Origin: Putridiphycobacter sp045107045
GTDB taxonomy: Bacteria > Bacteroidota > Bacteroidia > Flavobacteriales_D > Crocinitomicaceae
NCBI GenBank assembly: GCA_045107045.1
Contig: JBGCFR010000001.1
Location: 62,001-126,000 of the forward strand
Reading direction: 5' to 3'
DNA: 64,000 nucleotides
The notes beneath the pieces are model-generated. The model was given only the letters and a program-made list of their open reading frames with translations. It had not been told where the DNA came from and searched no databases. A program made the translations under genes and the position numbers. Positions 34,930-45,500 of this stretch are shown here, piece after piece. Numbering within the stretch: the first letter of the stretch is position 1; each line of letters starts with the position of its first letter.

Positions 34930-34948
34930 ATTACTTATAATAAGTAAT
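34930..34948. promoter_or_regulatory. Operator-like palindrome upstream of the methyltransferase gene
   Basis: ATTACTTAT-A-ATAAGTAAT is a perfect 9-bp inverted repeat with a one-base centre. It lies in the divergent spacer between the methyltransferase and MscS genes, 55 bases before the methyltransferase ATG. It fits a dimeric regulator site, but such AT-rich palindromes can arise by chance. Confidence 0.35.
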
Positions 34949-35107
34949 TGTTGCACTAAGTTAAAAAATCAAATAGACTTTTAAAATTTTGAAACTTGTT
35001 AGAATTTTATCTACCTAAAGAGGACACATTAGTATCTATATTATGATTATTTTTTTTGGATATTCTAGTATTAATGTGCAATTTTGGTTCTAACCTGATA
35101 CTTAATT

Positions 35108-35965
35108 ATGAAAACAAAGAGTCTTGAAATCGCATTTGATAAACTATACGATAAACTGGAAGGATGGCTGAGTACATTGATTGAGATGACTCCAAATGTC
35201 ATCATTGCTTTAATCGTTTTTTTGGTTTTTTATTTAGCTAGTAAGTGGATAAATCATTTCGTTATCAAAATGCTTGGAAGAGTTTCAAAGAATGGTCTTA
35301 CAAACAAGCTTGTTGCTAGGTTACTGTCAGGGTCAATTATTTTGGTTGGTATTTTTTTCGCATTGGGTCTTTTACATCTTGACAAAACGGTAACCTCTCT
35401 TTTAGCAGGAATTGGAATTATTGGATTGGCACTTTCTTTTGCATTTCAGCATACAGCAGCAAATGTCTTGTCAGGAATGATTATATCAATCAGAAGTTCA
35501 GTGCAAGTTGGTGACCTTATTGACACCAATAATACGTTCGGAAATGTATTTAGAGTAGGGTTGAGATCAACAAAAATTTTAAATGTTAAAGGCCAATATG
35601 TTGAGGTTCCAAATAGACTTCTTTTAGATAATACCTACAGAGAGTTTTCGAAGACAGGTTTCAGAAGAATTGATGTGGTTGGTAAAATAAACTTTAGGGA
35701 GAATCTGGACGAAATTAGAGAAAAAGCTGAGAAACGAATGATGAAGTTTGACTTTCTCTATGAAGAAAAACAGCCGAATTTCGTTTATAATGAAATTGAT
35801 AAAGAAAAAGTGAATTTCAATCTAAGAATTTGGATGAAATTTACCAATAATGATGGTGAATTTCTAAATGCAAGAAGCAAATGTTTGATTGAACTTAGTA
35901 AGCTATTTAATGAGTTGGGCGTAGAAATTGCAAGAGACGAGATTCTATATCTTGATAAGAAATAG
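35108..35965 (+). CDS. Small-conductance mechanosensitive channel, MscS family
   Basis: A 285-residue inner-membrane protein. Three N-terminal membrane helices lie at about 24-45, 70-87 and 92-115, with the pore-lining helix near GLALSFAFQHTAANVLSGM. The cytoplasmic beta domain follows (VGDLIDTNNTFGNVFRVGLRSTKI) with the alpha-beta C-terminal part. The length matches E. coli MscS (286). It releases osmolytes on hypo-osmotic shock. It is transcribed alone. Confidence 0.92.
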   Translation: MKTKSLEIAFDKLYDKLEGWLSTLIEMTPNVIIALIVFLVFYLASKWINHFVIKMLGRVSKNGLTNKLVARLLSGSIILVGIFFALGLLHLDKTVTSLLAGIGIIGLALSFAFQHTAANVLSGMIISIRSSVQVGDLIDTNNTFGNVFRVGLRSTKILNVKGQYVEVPNRLLLDNTYREFSKTGFRRIDVVGKINFRENLDEIREKAEKRMMKFDFLYEEKQPNFVYNEIDKEKVNFNLRIWMKFTNNDGEFLNARSKCLIELSKLFNELGVEIARDEILYLDKK

Positions 35966-36054
35966 TTTAAGTTCCAACCAAAAGAATTTGCTTTCACATT
36001 TTTAGATAATTGATTTTCAAGCCTTTTAAGAATTAGATGGATGCAGTTCCATGC

Positions 36055-36510
36055 TTATCTGAAATGCATTTTCATTCCTTCGTGTGATTGTTTAAAGCCT
36101 AAATCTTCATAAAATAGAATAGCCTTCGGTCGCTTTTTGTCTGTTGTCAATTGAAGCAAATGAGCATTTCGCTCTTTTGCTCTATTGATTGCCCATTCAA
36201 ACATAGTTTTTCCAATGCCATGACCTCTTTTGTCTTTCCGAATTCTAACCGCTTCAATTTGTGCTCTAATTCCTCCACGATATGTTAAATACTGTATAAA
36301 TGATAATTGAAGTGTTCCAATTACTTCCAAGTTTTCATTTTCAACAACAATTAGTTCTTGATTTTTATCAGCATTTATTTTCTCAAAGGCTTCTAGATAC
36401 TCCACTGGTAGTGGATTTTGAAAATTTTCTCTTTTCGCTCCTAATTGATCATCAGCAATCATTTCCACAATTGCCGATACATCATTTTTTATTGCTTTTC
36501 TAAAATTCAT
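36055..36510 (-). CDS. GNAT family N-acetyltransferase
   Basis: With the ATG at 36510 (the open frame extends 19 residues further but without family character), the protein has 151 residues. It starts MNFRKAIKNDVSAIVEM, the common GNAT beginning. The acetyl-CoA-binding loop RIRKDKRGHGIGKTMFEW is clear, and LTTDKKRPKAILFYEDLGF marks the C-terminal strand. The substrate cannot be read. It may acetylate a small amine or a protein N-terminus. Confidence 0.85.
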   Translation of the reverse strand: MNFRKAIKNDVSAIVEMIADDQLGAKRENFQNPLPVEYLEAFEKINADKNQELIVVENENLEVIGTLQLSFIQYLTYRGGIRAQIEAVRIRKDKRGHGIGKTMFEWAINRAKERNAHLLQLTTDKKRPKAILFYEDLGFKQSHEGMKMHFR

Positions 36511-36725
36511 TTTGCATTTTAAGTAAATATATAAACTTTTTATACTAACAAACAGGTATTCTAACAAGATGATTTGATTGTATCAATTGATAAACTAATT
36601 TAGGTATCGAATTAATATCTATCACTTTTTGAGCCATTAGTTTATCATTATTATACAACTAAAAGATAAAAATATACAAGAGTTTAGAGACATTTGGTTT
36701 TAATTTTAAAGAAATAAAATGAATC

Positions 36726-37655
36726 ATGAAAATATTATACTATTTCATTGCCCTTGTTACTTTATTTCCGATTGGAATTCATGCTCAGAATATTGTTAAC
36801 CCTAATTTTGAGGACTGGACACCTTCTGGAAGCCAGCCACCATTTAACTGGGAAGAACCAACTGATTGGAAAAGTACCAATGCACAAACTGAATTTACTT
36901 TAGCTGGCGCAGGAAAAACAACCGATTCATATAATGGCCCATTTGCTTGTCAGTTACAATCAGTTCCCATTTCCGGTGGGTGGCCAACCACTCTTTGTAA
37001 TGGCAATCCGAATCCCATGGGCTCCCCATTTAGCGACCCTGGATTAGACATTATCACTGGTGGTACACCAATTAATTCGAAGCCAGATAAATTAGTTGGA
37101 TATTATAAATTTGGTAATAATAATGTTCTGGATTCTGGCTATGCGAAAGTTATTTTAAAGAAATACAATCCAACACTCAATATGGCTGATACAATTGGCA
37201 TGGGCCATATTCGTTTCGGAGAGACTGCAAATTACACACAATTTGAGATAATAATCAATGATTTGGCTCCATCAATTTTGCCAGACTCTATAGTTATTGC
37301 TTTTTATTCAACAGATCCAAGCAATCCTCTACCAAGGAATCCACCAAGTATAGGTTTAATAATTGATAGTTTAGTACTTGTGCATAATACTGTAACAGTT
37401 GAAAACTATTCTATGACAAATTTTAATCCAATTATATATCCTAATCCAGCAAAGAATTGGGTTACTATTTATGAAGAAAGTCTAAGGAATTATTCAGTCG
37501 AATTGTTTAATATGAATGGACAAAAATTAATGTCAGTCTACGGAAAAGAAACTTTGAAACTGAATGTTTCTAGCATTGCCCCAGGCATCTATTACTTGAA
37601 AATTAAGGAACAGGATAAGGATTATTCAATTGTGAAATCAATTATTATAGAGTAA
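36726..37655 (+). CDS. Secreted protein with T9SS type A sorting domain
   Basis: A 309-residue protein with a signal peptide (about 1-20, ending IHAQN). The PCMD-like body (NPNFEDWTPSG, then GYYKFGNNNVLDSGYAKVIL) resembles carbohydrate-binding-type beta sandwiches common in Bacteroidota. The last 75 residues form a type A sorting domain (IIYPNPAKNWVTIY and GIYYLKIKEQDKDYSIVKSI), so the protein should cross the outer membrane through the T9SS and be anchored or released. Confidence 0.85.
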   Translation: MKILYYFIALVTLFPIGIHAQNIVNPNFEDWTPSGSQPPFNWEEPTDWKSTNAQTEFTLAGAGKTTDSYNGPFACQLQSVPISGGWPTTLCNGNPNPMGSPFSDPGLDIITGGTPINSKPDKLVGYYKFGNNNVLDSGYAKVILKKYNPTLNMADTIGMGHIRFGETANYTQFEIIINDLAPSILPDSIVIAFYSTDPSNPLPRNPPSIGLIIDSLVLVHNTVTVENYSMTNFNPIIYPNPAKNWVTIYEESLRNYSVELFNMNGQKLMSVYGKETLKLNVSSIAPGIYYLKIKEQDKDYSIVKSIIIE

Positions 37656-37709
37656 TTTGTGGAGAGGCTTATAAATAGTGAAAGAAATCAAGCTGTTAGA
37701 TGACTAAAT

Positions 37710-38303
37710 TTACGAATCAAGACCATTCCTTTTATTGATTTCGTCTCTAATTTTAGAAGCTTTTTCGTAATCTTCGTCATCTATTGCTTTTTGCAGCATT
37801 ATGTCAAGCTCCTCAAGGGTATGAATAGGCTCGTTGTCGTCTTCATCTTGCTTAACAATTTCTTTTACAGGGGCTTCTTCCAACAATTCATCACCATCTA
37901 ATTGGATTCCCGCTGAACTTAAAATATGTTCGTATGTAAAAACAGGCGCTCCTGTTCTAAGTCCTATAGAAATCGAATCTGATGTACGAGCATCAATTTC
38001 AATATCATCTGTGCCATTTGAGCAAATAATTTTTGAATAAAATACACCTTCCACCAAGTTGTAAATAATAATCTCTTTCACGGTAACATGATAAGCATCA
38101 GCAAAAGCTTTAAACAAATCATGTGTTAGTGGCCGTGATGGCTTCATGTTCTCTAATTCAATCGCTATAGATTGTGCCTCAAAGCCACCTATGATAATAG
38201 GAAGTCTCCTATTACCTTCCTTTTCAGAAAGTACAAGAGCGTAAGCTCCGGACTGTGTTTGACTGTAGGATAAACCTATTATTTTTAATTCTATCTTATC
38301 CAT
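37710..38303 (-). CDS. Bifunctional nuclease (DUF151) with UVR motif
   Basis: A 197-residue protein. The N-terminal DUF151/BFN domain (about 1-135) has the core LPIIIGGFEAQSIAIELE and RPLTHDLFKAF. The C-terminal part (about 158-195) is a UvrB/UvrC-like UVR coiled motif (EELDIMLQKAIDDEDYEKAS, then KIRDEINKR). BFN proteins have reported DNase and RNase activity in plants, but the bacterial role is unclear. The gene lies after etfA on the same strand, with a hairpin between them. Confidence 0.88.
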   Translation of the reverse strand: MDKIELKIIGLSYSQTQSGAYALVLSEKEGNRRLPIIIGGFEAQSIAIELENMKPSRPLTHDLFKAFADAYHVTVKEIIIYNLVEGVFYSKIICSNGTDDIEIDARTSDSISIGLRTGAPVFTYEHILSSAGIQLDGDELLEEAPVKEIVKQDEDDNEPIHTLEELDIMLQKAIDDEDYEKASKIRDEINKRNGLDS

Positions 38304-38312
38304 AAAATGAAT

Positions 38313-38337
38313 AAGGAGAATAATTATTATTCTCCTT
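38313..38337 (-). terminator. Hairpin between etfA and the nuclease gene
   Basis: AAGGAGAATAA (38313-38323) pairs perfectly with TTATTCTCCTT (38327-38337) around TTA. The minus-strand flank after it, ATTCATTTT, is mildly T-rich. It probably ends the etfBA transcript and could also occlude the downstream start. Confidence 0.6.
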
Positions 38338-38354
38338 AATATTTTAATAAATGA

Positions 38355-39293
38355 TTAATTATTTGCTTTAAAATTTTTAATAGCTTCGTTTAGTTTCGGT
38401 AATACTTCAAATGCATCACCAATCACTCCATAATCTGCAGCTTTAAAAAATGGTGCTTCAGGATCTGTATTAATAACTACTATTGTTTTACTTTGATTCA
38501 CACCTGCTAAATGTTGAATTGCTCCAGAAATACCTGCTGCAATATATAAATTGGGCCTAATGGCAATACCAGTTTGACCAACATGTTCATGATGAGGCCT
38601 CCAACCAATATCTGCAACTGGTCGTGAACAAGCAGTAGCAGCACCCAAGGATTTTGCTAAGTCTTCAACCATTCCCCAATTTTCAGGTCCTTTTAAACCT
38701 CTCCCTGCTGAAACAACTAATTCAGCTTCCGTTAAAAGAATATCGCCTTCTTGTTTTTTTACTTCTTTTACTGTAATTCCTGATGCACCAAGATCTGCAG
38801 AAAAATCAACTACTTCAGCTGACCCTGACACTTCATCAACTCCAATTGAATTTGGAGTAAGAGCAATAATTTTTTTTGCAGTATTTACCTTGACAAGTCC
38901 TGACGCCTTACCAGAAAAAACATTGGTTTTAATTCTGTTTTCTCCATCAGGTAATGCTACTGCGCCTGGTACATACCCAGCTTTTAGCCCAGCTGAAACT
39001 CTTGGAGCAACAGCTTTACCAGTTAAATCGTATGACAAAATAATAGTTTCTGAATTTTCTTGATTGGCAGCGGCTTGAATTAGTTTCGATAATTGCGAAG
39101 GATCGTCAGTTGAACTATCATTTACTAATACTTTTTTAGCACCATATTTTCCTAACTCTGTTAAACTACTTTTGTCTTTTGAACCATTTGTAACCACAAC
39201 CGTGTCCCCAATCTTACTACCAAAATTAATGGCTTCTAGGGCATGCTTTGGTATCTGACCAATTGTACTATCTATATAAACTAAAACTGACAT
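38355..39293 (-). CDS. etfA: Electron transfer flavoprotein, alpha subunit
   Basis: A 312-residue protein. The C-terminal FAD-binding signature includes VSAGRGLKGPENW, ACSRPVADIGWRPHHEHVGQ and NLYIAAGISGAIQHLAG, all classic for EtfA. With EtfB it carries electrons from acyl-CoA and other dehydrogenases to the quinone pool via ETF-QO. It follows etfB by three bases in one operon. It does not have the long extra domain of bifurcating types, so it is the standard group. Confidence 0.96.
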   Translation of the reverse strand: MSVLVYIDSTIGQIPKHALEAINFGSKIGDTVVVTNGSKDKSSLTELGKYGAKKVLVNDSSTDDPSQLSKLIQAAANQENSETIILSYDLTGKAVAPRVSAGLKAGYVPGAVALPDGENRIKTNVFSGKASGLVKVNTAKKIIALTPNSIGVDEVSGSAEVVDFSADLGASGITVKEVKKQEGDILLTEAELVVSAGRGLKGPENWGMVEDLAKSLGAATACSRPVADIGWRPHHEHVGQTGIAIRPNLYIAAGISGAIQHLAGVNQSKTIVVINTDPEAPFFKAADYGVIGDAFEVLPKLNEAIKNFKANN

Positions 39294-39296
39294 ATT

Positions 39297-40037
39297 TTAA
39301 ATAACTTTTGCTTCGTTGTGTAATAATTCTACTAATTCATCCATATTGCTAGCATCAATATACTTGCAATCAGATTTGGCTTCAGGTAAAGTAAAAGATT
39401 CAAAACTAACCAAATTATCGCAAGCCACAGGAGCGTTAACTTGTAATGGTTTTGTTCTAGCAGCCATAATACCCCTCATGTTAGGGATTCTTTGTTCCGC
39501 CATACCTTTGGCAGCACTTATTACAAATGGTGTATTAACTTCTACAACTTCTTCTCCACCTACAATCTCTCTTTGTGCGGTGGCAACTGTTCCATCAATA
39601 TCCAGTTTTGTAGCCATAGAAATATAGGGTATATCTAGTAATTCAGATATCATTCCACCTATTTGAGCCCCATTAAAATTAATTGTTTCCTTTCCTGTTA
39701 AAATAAGGTCAAAGTTTTCCGATTTAGCATATTCCGCTATTTGGAAGGCAATGTTATAGGCATCTTTTGCTTCCATGTCAATTCTTACCGCATTGTCGGC
39801 ACCAATAGCTAAAGCTTTTCTAATAACAGAATCGTCGTTAGCTGTTCCTACAGTAATTGTTGTAACTGATCCACCATGCTGTTCTTTTAACTCAATACCT
39901 CTAACTAAAGCGTACCACTCGTCATAAGGATTTACAATAAATTGAACCCCAGCTTCGTCAAATTCAGTATTATTATTAGTAAAATTTATTTTACTGGTTG
40001 TATCTGGAGATTTACTGATACAAACTAATATTTTCAT
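39297..40037 (-). CDS. etfB: Electron transfer flavoprotein, beta subunit
   Basis: A 246-residue protein. ILVCISKSPDTTSKINF opens it. VNPYDEWYALVRGIELKE and LTGKETINFNGAQIGGM are EtfB core segments, and LPNMRGIMAARTKPL-like sequence (here IPNMRGIMAARTKPL) marks the AMP-binding and recognition loop region. It forms the heterodimer with EtfA. A -7 element TAAATTTG lies about 35 bases upstream (40072-40079). Confidence 0.96.
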   Translation of the reverse strand: MKILVCISKSPDTTSKINFTNNNTEFDEAGVQFIVNPYDEWYALVRGIELKEQHGGSVTTITVGTANDDSVIRKALAIGADNAVRIDMEAKDAYNIAFQIAEYAKSENFDLILTGKETINFNGAQIGGMISELLDIPYISMATKLDIDGTVATAQREIVGGEEVVEVNTPFVISAAKGMAEQRIPNMRGIMAARTKPLQVNAPVACDNLVSFESFTLPEAKSDCKYIDASNMDELVELLHNEAKVI

Positions 40038-40071
40038 CTATGTTGATTTTAATTGAATAAAAAAAAGAAGT

Positions 40072-40079
40072 CAAATTTA
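40072..40079 (-). promoter_or_regulatory. -7 promoter element for etfBA
   Basis: TAAATTTG on the minus strand fits TAnnTTTG and would start transcription about 28 bases before the etfB ATG. Confidence 0.45.
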
Positions 40080-40187
40080 CCAAAAAATCCCCCTTTTTTA
40101 TTCAGTAAGGCAATATTTTTTTGATAATTACCTTTAAAGATATACAAAAGTTAAGAAATACTTATCTTTACACTCTGAAAAACGAAT

Positions 40188-41492
40188 ATGAGAATACGAT
40201 TTTTGTTGATTTTTTTTCAAGTAATGGCTTTAGGAATTGGGTTAAGTCAACCGGTGAATGACGACTGTGAAAATGCAATAGAATTGTGTAGCGAAGAACT
40301 AATTTCAGGAACAACTACAGGAGCAACTATTGAAACTTGTTTCTCATCAAATCCAAATGGTTGTGCTGATGATAATAATCCTTGTTTTGTTCCAAAGGCA
40401 ACTGTTTGGTATAAGTTTACTACCAATTCGATAGGTGGACCTGTTACTGTGGATTTTACTAATGTAAGTATTAATCCAGACCCCTCACTTGGAAAAACCT
40501 TAAATGCAGTTATGGTGTCGTCTGATATTCCGTGTGAGGGTGGAAATTATAGCAGCGTAAGTCCATGTATAAATAATGGATTAGGGGCTTTCTCTATAAC
40601 CTCTTCAAATGCTTTAACCCCAAATAGCACCTACTATATTCAAGTTAATGGTTCAGGGGTTGGTGCTGGTGTTTTTAACCCTGCCGAGATTGATTTTGAT
40701 ATTGAAATTAGTGGGGCTGGAGTTACAGTTTTGCCTATGACCGTCACAATATCTGCTACAAATACTGTTATTTGTCAAAATGATACTGTGCCAGTTGATA
40801 TTGCTTTTACAAATTGTTCGGGAGAACCTAGATTTGAGTGGTTTTACAATGGTTTAAATAGTGGAAATGAAGTGAATTTTGAAACAAATTTTTTAACTAA
40901 ATCAGGTCAACTTTACTTAAGAGCAAGTTGTGGGACTCTTGGTTGTCCAAATACTGATGATTCTGATAGTATATTTTTTGATGTCACTCCAAATGTGGCA
41001 AATGCTGGGCCTGATTTATTAATTGCAGATGATGAAATTGCCTTTATTGATGGTAGCGGAATTGGAAGTCCATTGTGGAGCCCATTGACTGAATTGATAA
41101 ACGAAGATACTTATAGTCCAAGCTCAACTGTTGATGAAACAACGACTTATACTTTAACCGTAACCAATGGAAATTGTACCACTACAGACCAGATGGTTGT
41201 ATCATTAAAGAGCCCAATTAACATTCCTTCTGGTTTCACACCAAATAATGATGGTAATAATGACATATGGGAGATTGAGTTTCTAAATCAGTACGAGGAT
41301 AATCAAGTGATTATATATGATAGGTCTGGTCAAGTAATTTATAAAACAGTTGCTTATAATAATGGAGTTAACTCATGGGCTGGAACTTATAAAGACAAGC
41401 CTGTTCCAGCCTCTACCTATTTTTATTTTATTGATTTAAGAAATGGCAAGCCTAACTCAGTGTTTAGAGGCCCCGTAACTGTAATTAGATGA
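40188..41492 (+). CDS. T9SS type B cargo protein (gliding-associated C-terminal domain)
   Basis: A 434-residue protein with a signal peptide (about 1-20). The N-terminal beta-domain starts NDDCENAIELCSEEL and includes PKATVWYKFTTN, a common Bacteroidota surface-protein domain. A PKD-like stretch follows (about 270-345). The C-terminal 85 residues are the CHU_C/type B sorting domain (IPSGFTPNNDGNNDIWEIE, DRSGQVIYKT and STYFYFIDLRNG). It overlaps the following SprF gene by four bases. The pair is the small version of the giant-adhesin pair downstream. Confidence 0.88.
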   Translation: MRIRFLLIFFQVMALGIGLSQPVNDDCENAIELCSEELISGTTTGATIETCFSSNPNGCADDNNPCFVPKATVWYKFTTNSIGGPVTVDFTNVSINPDPSLGKTLNAVMVSSDIPCEGGNYSSVSPCINNGLGAFSITSSNALTPNSTYYIQVNGSGVGAGVFNPAEIDFDIEISGAGVTVLPMTVTISATNTVICQNDTVPVDIAFTNCSGEPRFEWFYNGLNSGNEVNFETNFLTKSGQLYLRASCGTLGCPNTDDSDSIFFDVTPNVANAGPDLLIADDEIAFIDGSGIGSPLWSPLTELINEDTYSPSSTVDETTTYTLTVTNGNCTTTDQMVVSLKSPINIPSGFTPNNDGNNDIWEIEFLNQYEDNQVIIYDRSGQVIYKTVAYNNGVNSWAGTYKDKPVPASTYFYFIDLRNGKPNSVFRGPVTVIR

Positions 41493-42430
41493 GATTTCTT
41501 CTTCTCATATCGTTTTTAACTATTGTGATTTTTGAATGCTCAGCTCAACAACAGGCTCATTTAACACAGTATCAATATAATCAGTTTGCTTTTAACCCTG
41601 CATTAGCTGGCGATAAAAGAGGAATAGCTTTCAAGGGTGGGTACCGTTATCAATGGGCTGGAATTGAAGGCGCTCCAAAATCAGGGTTTTTCAATTTCAC
41701 TACTCCAATTAATATTAGCAAAAGAGGTAGATCTGTAAATGCTCCAAAACATGGTGTTGGGGCCCAAGTAAGGAATGATAAATTTGGCCCCTGGTCAAAT
41801 TCGGAAGCACATGTAGTTTACTCAGTAAAAGTGACCTTAAAAAGAGAAGTGACGTTAGCTTATGGTGTCTCGGCTGGGTTGAAGCAAGTGGGGTTTAATG
41901 CTTTTGAAGTCAACACGCTAAATCCTGACTTAACCGTTTTTAATGCTGAGAAATCAATTGTTTTTCCAGATGCAAGAATAGGGGCTTGGCTGAATACAAA
42001 AAATGCATATTATGGAATTAGTATTCATAATTTACTTGGTGGTAAACTCAAAAAGATTGGAGATGGGAATAGATTTCAACAACACCTTTATTTGTCGTGG
42101 GGTCAAAGATTCAAAATAGATAATGATTGGTATGTCATACCTTCTATCATGGTTGCTAAAACGAAAGCCATGCCAGCTGATTTTCATATTTCTTGTATTT
42201 TAGATTACCAGAATAAAATGTCTTTTGGTTTAGGGGTCCGTCGAACTGATGCAATTACAGCCCAACTTCGAGTCAAAATTTCAGAATTGATAAGTATAGG
42301 TTATTCATTTGATTTTATCATCTCAAAAATACAGAATAATTCATGGCAGTCTCATGAGCTAGCCGGTGGTTTTAATTCGGAAAATCCTTCTGCAGGATTT
42401 GGCCAAAGTAGGGCTACATTATACGACTAA
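41489..42430 (+). CDS. PorP/SprF family T9SS-associated outer-membrane protein (copy 1)
   Basis: A 313-residue beta-barrel with a signal peptide (to about residue 20, CSAQ). The family opening is QAHLTQYQYNQFAFNPALAG, and RYQWAGIEGAPKSGFF follows. In F. johnsoniae the SprF protein is required for export of its SprB partner, and copies in other genomes are each paired with a type B cargo. Its start overlaps the type B cargo gene at 40188 (ATGA), which supports a dedicated partnership. Confidence 0.92.
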   Translation: MRFLLLISFLTIVIFECSAQQQAHLTQYQYNQFAFNPALAGDKRGIAFKGGYRYQWAGIEGAPKSGFFNFTTPINISKRGRSVNAPKHGVGAQVRNDKFGPWSNSEAHVVYSVKVTLKREVTLAYGVSAGLKQVGFNAFEVNTLNPDLTVFNAEKSIVFPDARIGAWLNTKNAYYGISIHNLLGGKLKKIGDGNRFQQHLYLSWGQRFKIDNDWYVIPSIMVAKTKAMPADFHISCILDYQNKMSFGLGVRRTDAITAQLRVKISELISIGYSFDFIISKIQNNSWQSHELAGGFNSENPSAGFGQSRATLYD

Positions 42431-42540
42431 TATACTCATCCTAAACATGTATTGCTCAGATAGATTTAACTTATTTTAATAAAACAGGAGTTCAATGGCT
42501 TTTTTTCGATATATTTATAGTCTTGAATCGAAAATCATCT

Positions 42541-45500
42541 ATGTCTTTAAAAAGTCTCTTTCCCCTTCTTTTTGCATTGTTGAGCACAAATTTATTAGCT
42601 AAAGATTTATATTGGATAGGTCAGTCGAGAGACTGGAATAATCCAAATAATTGGTCGCTAACTTCTGGAGGTGTTTCCGCTAATTTAATTCCACGTGCAA
42701 ATGATGACGTATTTTTTGATGAAAATTCATTTGATAACTTTAATGAAGTTGTTCGTTTTAAATATGTTACATTGAATTCAATTACAGTTTCGAATTCGAA
42801 AATTCCAATTTTTAGTGGAAATAGCATGACTATCTCAAAATCATTGAGTTTTACAAAAAACCTTGGTTTTAGTGCTGATTTAGTTTTTGAAAGTGAATCG
42901 AATGAAAAACGTAAAATTAACACTGGAGGATTTGAATTAGACGCTAATATTGAGATTGCCTCAGGAATTTGGGAGTTAGGGAACCATCTGATTCAGGGAG
43001 ATAATAAAAGAATTGTGATTCTTAATAAGGCATTTTTTTCGAATGAATTTTCGATAAAAGCGGGTGAAGTATTTGCTGAAAACGTAAAATTGTATCTTGA
43101 AAATTCTACAATATTTCCCTTGAAAAACCTTGACTTTGATAAAGGAATTAAAAAGGGTGATGGATTTATTTTAATTCGGAGTGAAGTTCCTCAGAGTATA
43201 AATTTAGGACAGTATACTGGGCTAGTCGTAACAAAAGGAGCCAGTACTTGTGGGGCATTAAATTTGACTACCGCGATAACAAGTAATTATAACGGACAAA
43301 GTATTAGTTGTGCTGGTGCATGTGATGGAGAAATAACTGTTACTGCTGCTGGTACACCAGGTCCTTATTCATATCAATTGTTATTTTCTGGTTTCATTGG
43401 ACCAATTACTTCAAATACGGTTTATCCAGGTTTATGTCCGGCAACGTATACTATTAAAGTACTTGATTCTTCCAATGTAATTGGTCCAGGCGTTTATGCG
43501 TCATGCACCGTAGATGAACCTGTAGCAGAACCGTCAGTGTTAACTATGAGCATTGATGCGTTCATCAATCCGACCTGTCACAATGTTTGTGATGGACAAG
43601 GTTTTGTGTCTATTAGTGGTGGAACAGGGAGTAAAACACTTGTCTGGGATAATGGCGAAGTTGGAACAACTCCGGTAAACTTATGTATCGGCCCAAATAT
43701 TGCAACTATTACTGATGTTAATGGCTGTCAACTTGAGGATACATTGGAAATCAACTCACCAGATATTATTGATTTTGATGTTACAATTTCAATGCCTAAA
43801 TGTTTAGGAGATGCTGATGGTGAGATATTCATTTCTAATGAAACTGGAGGTAATGGGGCCCCATATACTTATAGTTATGCTCCAGCACCAGTAATGGGAC
43901 AGAATACAAATAACGGGGTTGGCTTTTCTTCTGGAAACGTTGTTATTTCTATTTTTGATGTAGATGGATGCCAACAAGATTCAATAGTTACGATTGATGA
44001 CCCACCACTATTTACCGTAGGAACAGCAGATCCAATGGATTTAAATTGTTTTGGAATTTGTAATGGGCAGGTATCCGCATTGCCTAACGGTGGCGTGCCA
44101 CCATATTCTTATGAATGGTTTGATGATGCAACAGGGCTGAGCACAGGAATAACGGATTCAATTGCTTTAGGACTCTGCGCAGGAGATTATTTTGTGGTGA
44201 TTGAAGATGCTAATGGATGTGTCAAAATAACTGCACCTGTTACTATATCTGAACCGGGTGCTTTTGATCTAAACCTGACAAAAACGGATGTTGCTTGTTT
44301 AGATTCATGCACAGGAATTGTCAATGCAGCTCCTATTGGTGGAACAGCAGGGTATTCATACTCTTGGGTTAATATTGCAAATAATTTATCAGTTGGAACT
44401 GCTCCAAGTGTAGGTGGACTTTGTGCAGGTTTTTATGAAGTTACAGTTACAGATGCTAATACATGCGTTTCTGAGCCTGATACAATTGAGGTTTTAAACG
44501 GTCTTCCTTTGGATATTGTATTTACTAGTGTTTCACCAACTTGCTATGACATTTGTAATGGAGAAATAACAGCAACACCTCTGAATCAAACGGGTTTCAC
44601 ATATCTTTGGTCAAATACTGCAGTGACACAAACAATAGATGGTTTGTGCGTACAAGGCGACTATATTGTAACCGTAACTTCTGATTCAGGTTGTGTAGAG
44701 ATTGATACATTTAATTTTGCTGCACCAGTAATATTCGATATCGTTATTAGTCAAAACGATTTAGATTGCTTTGGAGACACTGACGGAAATATTGTAGTTG
44801 ATGTTCTTTCCGGTGGAAATGGACCAGTCTTCACATATGATTGGACCAACGTGGCTAGCCCTGGGAACCCAATTAATGGGGATTTTACTGATAGTATTTT
44901 TAATTTGTCGGCATTAACTTATGAAGTGGTAATAACTGATGGACCTGGCGGTTGTGATACAACTTTGTCGTTTAACATCACAAGCCCTCCAGAGTTAACA
45001 GCTTCTGTAGTTGATCCTGTCGATTTATTGTGTGCGAACATTTGTAACGGAACATTGTCAGCATTGCCTGTTGGAGGATTTCCACCATACAGTTTTGAAT
45101 GGTTTGATAATGCAACGGGTCTTACTACTGGAATTACGGATTCTATAGCAACTGGCTTGTGTGAGGGGACCTATTTTGTAGTTGTAACTGATGCTAATAA
45201 TTGTAGTATAACAAGCACAACTCAGCAAGTTAATAGTCCTTTACCTTTGTCAGTAACCTTAAATAAAGTCGATTTAACTTGTATTGATGTTTGTACTGGC
45301 GAAGCCAGTTCAATAGTCAGTGGGGGTACCTTGAACTATTCTTACTCTTGGGTTAATTTGTCTGATAATTCAGCTGCCGGATCAACTCCAAGTATTTCAG
45401 GATTATGTCCAGCAGAATATGAATTAACGGTAACTGATGGAAATAGCTGTCCAAGTGTTATTGATACAATAGAAGTGCTAAATGCATTACCAATTGATGT

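Noticed and set aside
34876..34956. 27-residue N-terminal extension of the TylF-like methyltransferase
   Set aside because: It covers the palindrome and has no family similarity. The ATG at 34875 is the better start.
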